Source: Climacium dendroides (Eukaryota; Streptophyta; Bryopsida; Hypnales; Climaciaceae). Taken from it: a DNA stretch of 64,000 nucleotides. This document shows positions 61,101 to 64,000 of this stretch, in pieces (the first letter of the stretch is position 1; each line of letters starts with the position of its first letter). The stretch covers positions 14,029,538-14,093,537 of the forward strand of contig OX467091.1 in assembly GCA_950106755.1 (NCBI GenBank), written 5' to 3'. Position numbers and translations under genes: made by a program. The notes under the pieces were generated by a model. It ran no database searches. It was given only the letters and a program-made list of their open reading frames with translations, and was not told the DNA's origin.

Positions 61101-61635
61101 ATGACTACTTCAACTTCTTCTATTGCTACATCTACAACTGTTCTGATGGCTACTACTATTATTGAGCCACCAGGACTTCAATCTCTTCTTTTTCCACAAT
61201 TGGCAGCTGATGGTAACAATTATTTATTATGGGTGAGGACTGTCAAAGCACACATATTTGCCGAACAATTATCAGACGCTATTGCTTTTCACACTATTTC
61301 CACTGTAGGTGTCACTATTCTTGTTGCCACTATTTCTGCTTCTACTTCTTGGAAAGCTATATTGTTCCTTCCTTACAACAACAATATTTAGAGATGGAAA
61401 AATCAGATGAACTTTGGCAGAAGCTCAAAGCTCGTTTTGACCATCAGAAAAAAATGTTCTTTCTTAGAGCTCTCCATGATTGGATACATTTACAGGTATT
61501 GAATTTTTCAACACTTGTTGTTTTTAACAATGAATCGTACCGCATTATATCGCAATTGCGGTTGTATGGTCAAACCATTACCGTACAGGAAATGATTGAG
61601 AAAATTCTCTCAACATTCACCTTTTCCAACAAACG
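61101..61635 (+). pseudogene. Ty1/copia gag (UBN2-type), frameshifted and truncated
   Basis: Gag packages retrotransposon RNA. The first part (61101-61391) has the family signature 'FPQLAADGNNYLLWVRTVK'. The second, in another frame from about 61390, has MEKSDELWQKLKARFDHQK, ISQLRLYGQTITVQEMIEK and a decayed STF-SN tail. A frameshift and probably a small deletion lie between about 61335 and 61390. Similarity to gag stops near 61625-61635, where antisense ClpC sequence begins, so the CCHC knuckle, protease, integrase and reverse transcriptase are absent. Confidence 0.85.
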
Positions 61636-61902
61636 CTCCAAGACACGCTTTGCTCGGGGAGTGAAAGGATCTCAATGGCCAACAAGCTGCTTTGTTTGAT
61701 CGATGATCTTCGACATCTCCACACGGACCTCCTTCAAATTCACTCCAATGAACTTCAACACCTTGGCAGCAATCCACGCGCCTTTACCGATGGGCCCCCA
61801 CAATATTTTCTCTTTGCCAACAAAATCGTATCTCAAGCACTGGGCTTCTTCTTGCGCCAACAACCCTAAGCTTGATAACCTTCTCCGTGAACTGCTCAAA
61901 AT
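61625..61902 (-). pseudogene. clpC: Plastid ClpC chaperone N-domain fragment, antisense to the gag frame
   Basis: Reading the minus strand from 61902 gives [11 protein letters not shown], then after a one-base shift near 61867 [20 protein letters not shown], then [20 protein letters not shown]. After a stop comes PFTPRAKRVLE. These follow the first Clp_N repeat of plant ClpC (HSP100 chaperone of the stroma) in order and spacing. Immediately before the first residue is TTTCCTGTAG, a good splice-acceptor sequence, so the fragment looks like genomic DNA spanning an intron-exon border. Frameshift and stop show it is dead. The rest of ClpC is absent. Confidence 0.85.
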
Positions 61903-62281
61903 CTACAGGAAACTTCCTCTCCCAGTTAGCGACGAAACAAGAGCTTACAAAAAACCTGCAATAGGATTCCAAGTGCCCGTGCCGCAGCAAGAATTTAGAA
62001 TCGCAGAAAAGATAAGGAACGCTTGGCCAACCATGAACAATAGCGGGCGGTCACAGGCTTCGGAGCCCACTGGAGTAAACATGCACTCTACGTGGACGCA
62101 TCCTGGCCGTAGATCCATTATGGTGGAAATGCTTTTGGCCGTTGGATTTGCCACGTAGGTGATGAGATTTATTACCATAAACACTCTTAGGCGTTGGATT
62201 TGCCACATAGGCAACAAATTTCATAGGTGGCACTCTACAGCTTTGCAATAGCTACTTTCTATTTTAATTAGTTTAGAAGTA
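61903..62281. other. GC-richer block next to the ClpC fragment, with a 21 bp direct repeat
   Basis: Composition stays high to about 62240 and then drops sharply, so this could be further captured DNA (ClpC intron and 5' region) on the minus strand. A phrase GCCGTTGGATTTGCCACGTA near 62139 recurs as GGCGTTGGATTTGCCACATA near 62192. The identity of the block is not established. Confidence 0.4.
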
Positions 62282-62705
62282 TTTTAAACACTAAACGTCT
62301 AGATTCATCTCCAAATTTGATGATTTGAGAAAAAAAACATTATAAGCTATGATTTGAAAGAATATTTTGGAATTGGTAAATAAATGAAAGGTGTAGATTT
62401 TGATTTTTAAATTTTATCTGTACGGTTAGATCTTCTAATGCTATCACCAATCATTTTTTATAAAAAAAAAATTTAAAAATTCAAAATTCCTTTTAAATTC
62501 AATTATAAGTAAAATATTATTATTTTTTGCTTATCTAGTTTTGAACTAAAAGTCAATGCAAATTGACCACTTGACATATTTCCACATTTGTAATTTTAGA
62601 ATTGTATAATATATACTAATAACACCAAATCCAACGGATGGATAGGACAAGAACTTGATAAAGTTTCACCAAAATTTAGGATGACTTTCATCCAAGTAGG
62701 AATGA
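62282..62705 (+). repeat. Dispersed repeat R3, copy 2
   Basis: Counterpart of 49142-49705, same orientation. It is shorter by several internal deletions. Confidence 0.75.
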
Positions 62706-62750
62706 GACAAAAACAAGGATTTGAAAATTCATCGTCTAAAAAATGGATGT

Positions 62751-62779
62751 TGGGTTTAGGGTTTAGGGTTTAGGGTTTC
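62751..62779 (+). repeat. Interstitial telomere-type repeat (TTTAGGG, three and a half copies)
   Basis: GGGTTTAGGGTTTAGGGTTT is the plant telomere repeat. It is far too short to be a telomere and is flanked by ordinary dispersed repeats on both sides. Confidence 0.9.
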
Positions 62780-63300
62780 AATTTTTTCCACATATTGGCT
62801 TTAATCTTTTTACAGAAATTTCACTTCCTATAATTTTGAGAAATTGGTCATCAAGTAGGGTTTTCTCTTCAAGATTCAAGTATTAGATTGGATGAATGAA
62901 AAGTTTGCTACTCTAAACAAAGTTTCATAACCTTGTGTCCATTCTCTAAAAAATAGACCTTGGCATGCTGAAGGGTTGAAGCGGGATTCTAGAAAATTGA
63001 ACCATTTATTTACTGAAATTCAAGGTAATTATCCTTTGAAAAAAAATAAAACTCAATACATTTCTTCTAAAATATTAGTTTAGGATCAAATTTAAAAACT
63101 CTTTTTTTATGCTCTTCAAAAAATCATGGTGTATTCATATCCTAATCCCCTAAAAAAAAACTTTTGAGATCAAAATCTCATTAGGAACAAAAAAATTTAT
63201 GATAGGAATTATGTTGAATTTTTTACTTGTGCGATTTTATGGGGAATCGCCTTCCAAGTATGGGCCTTTACATCGATAGAAGCTATTGTGAGGATGTTTA
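62780..63300. other. AT-rich spacer
   Basis: Nothing was recognised. Confidence 0.35.
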
Positions 63301-63437
63301 GATATGATATTATTACATACTAAAATCAATATCAATATTTAAAACTACGAAAATCAAAGGGAATGATATTATTAGGCTAGATATGATATTATTGCATAAC
63401 AAAATTAATTTCAATACTAGGATATTCGAAAACTAAT
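63301..63437. repeat. Diverged tandem duplication, period about 79 bp
   Basis: 'gatatgatattattacata' at 63301 and 'gatatgatattattgcata' at 63380 start two related units that continue with 'aaaatcaatatcaata' and 'aaaattaatttcaata'. Confidence 0.7.
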
Positions 63438-63446
63438 ATTTTGCAT

Positions 63447-63480
63447 CTAAACCCTACGTAGCGGAGCGAGTAGGGTTTAG
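63447..63480. repeat. Perfect 11 bp palindrome of telomere-like sequence
   Basis: CTAAACCCTAC (63447-63457) and GTAGGGTTTAG (63470-63480) surround the GC-rich loop GTAGCGGAGCGA. The arms contain the plant telo-box AAACCCTA. Confidence 0.85.
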
Positions 63481-64000
63481 GCCTGGAGTGGAGCGCCGTC
63501 AGGCGCGTAGCTTTAGAATTCAAGTGCTTTGTGTCGTGTAGGGTTCAGCGGGAGGGTTTTAGGGGTTCATTTTCATTGTCCTTTTGGGATTTATGGATCA
63601 TATTCCAATAAATACTTCAAATACCTTATTTCTCTCCATCCATTAGCATATAGGTGTAAAGGTTCATGTGTGCTTTCAACAACATTGAACAATATAATAA
63701 ATGTGGTTAGAGTTCAAGGGTCAAACTAACTCCAAATGCTGTAAATAGGTGTAATGCAAATTCATTTTTTTCATTCATTGGGTTTAGGATTTATTAGGAA
63801 AAATTGAAGGGTTTAGGCTTTAGGAGATCCAATTGCATTTTATTATTGGACATGCCTAGGAACATTGACATCAAGGCATCTAGTGGGTCAAAATATAGGG
63901 GACTCTAAACCAAGTTCATTATTGTTCGGGTGCCACTATATCATAGCCAATTCCTACTCAAAACCAGGGGATTGGTGTTTAGAGGGAATTTTATCCCTTG
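63481..64000. other. Window end with scattered GGGTTTAG-like words
   Basis: A short GC-rich patch (63481-63560) is followed by ordinary AT-rich sequence with isolated 'gggtttag' words. No supported gene. Confidence 0.4.

Overview
This is a 64 kb piece of nuclear DNA from a land plant. The evidence is three intron-containing genes of plant families (an A-type cytochrome P450, a GH3 acyl-acid amido synthetase and a TRICHOME BIREFRINGENCE-LIKE/PMR5 O-acetyltransferase), GT-AG introns with matching phases, a short plant-type TTTAGGG telomeric tract, and very AT-rich intergenic DNA full of plant-type MITEs and retroelement relics. The sequence does not fix the species. The divergent P450 and GH3 sequences would fit a bryophyte or another non-flowering plant, but that is a guess.

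Layout. 1-1040: degenerate tandem array. 1481-5065 (+): four-exon P450 pseudogene with two frameshifts and a small deletion. 5066-13700: mostly old repeats, two Stowaway-like elements, a TA-target MITE and a TTAA-flanked element. 13737-19000: a nearly continuous run of nested transposons (Ty3 RNase H relic, two CACTA MITEs, two PIF/Harbinger-like MITEs, a GC-rich hairpin, a 499 bp and a 272 bp MITE, and two TTAA-flanked elements). 20781-22290: degenerate minisatellite broken by a TTAA element and a LINE-like 3' end. 22549-27340 (+): intact six-exon GH3 gene (666 aa) behind a duplicated leader. 27341-50000: gene-free AT-rich DNA with a second tandem array, CACTA elements, a foldback hairpin and local duplications. 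50582-54228 (-): intact five-exon TBL gene (538 aa). 54229-56700: GC-richer TBL 5' flank. 56700-64000: repeats, the second MITE pair, a Ty1/copia leader with decayed gag, an antisense plastid ClpC fragment fused to that gag, and telomere-like sequence.

The three host genes have no evident shared pathway: hormone or acyl-acid conjugation (GH3), cell-wall polysaccharide acetylation (TBL) and a dead oxidase (P450). The most notable biology is in the mobile DNA. A 973 bp element with ends CCCTAG...CTAGGG lies between duplicated TTAA tetranucleotides inside one copy of a 272 bp MITE. The uninterrupted MITE copy 43 kb away preserves the empty site with a single TTAA. TTAA targeting and CCC-initial ends are piggyBac hallmarks, and at least three more elements here have related ends. 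No transposase is present, so these would be non-autonomous.
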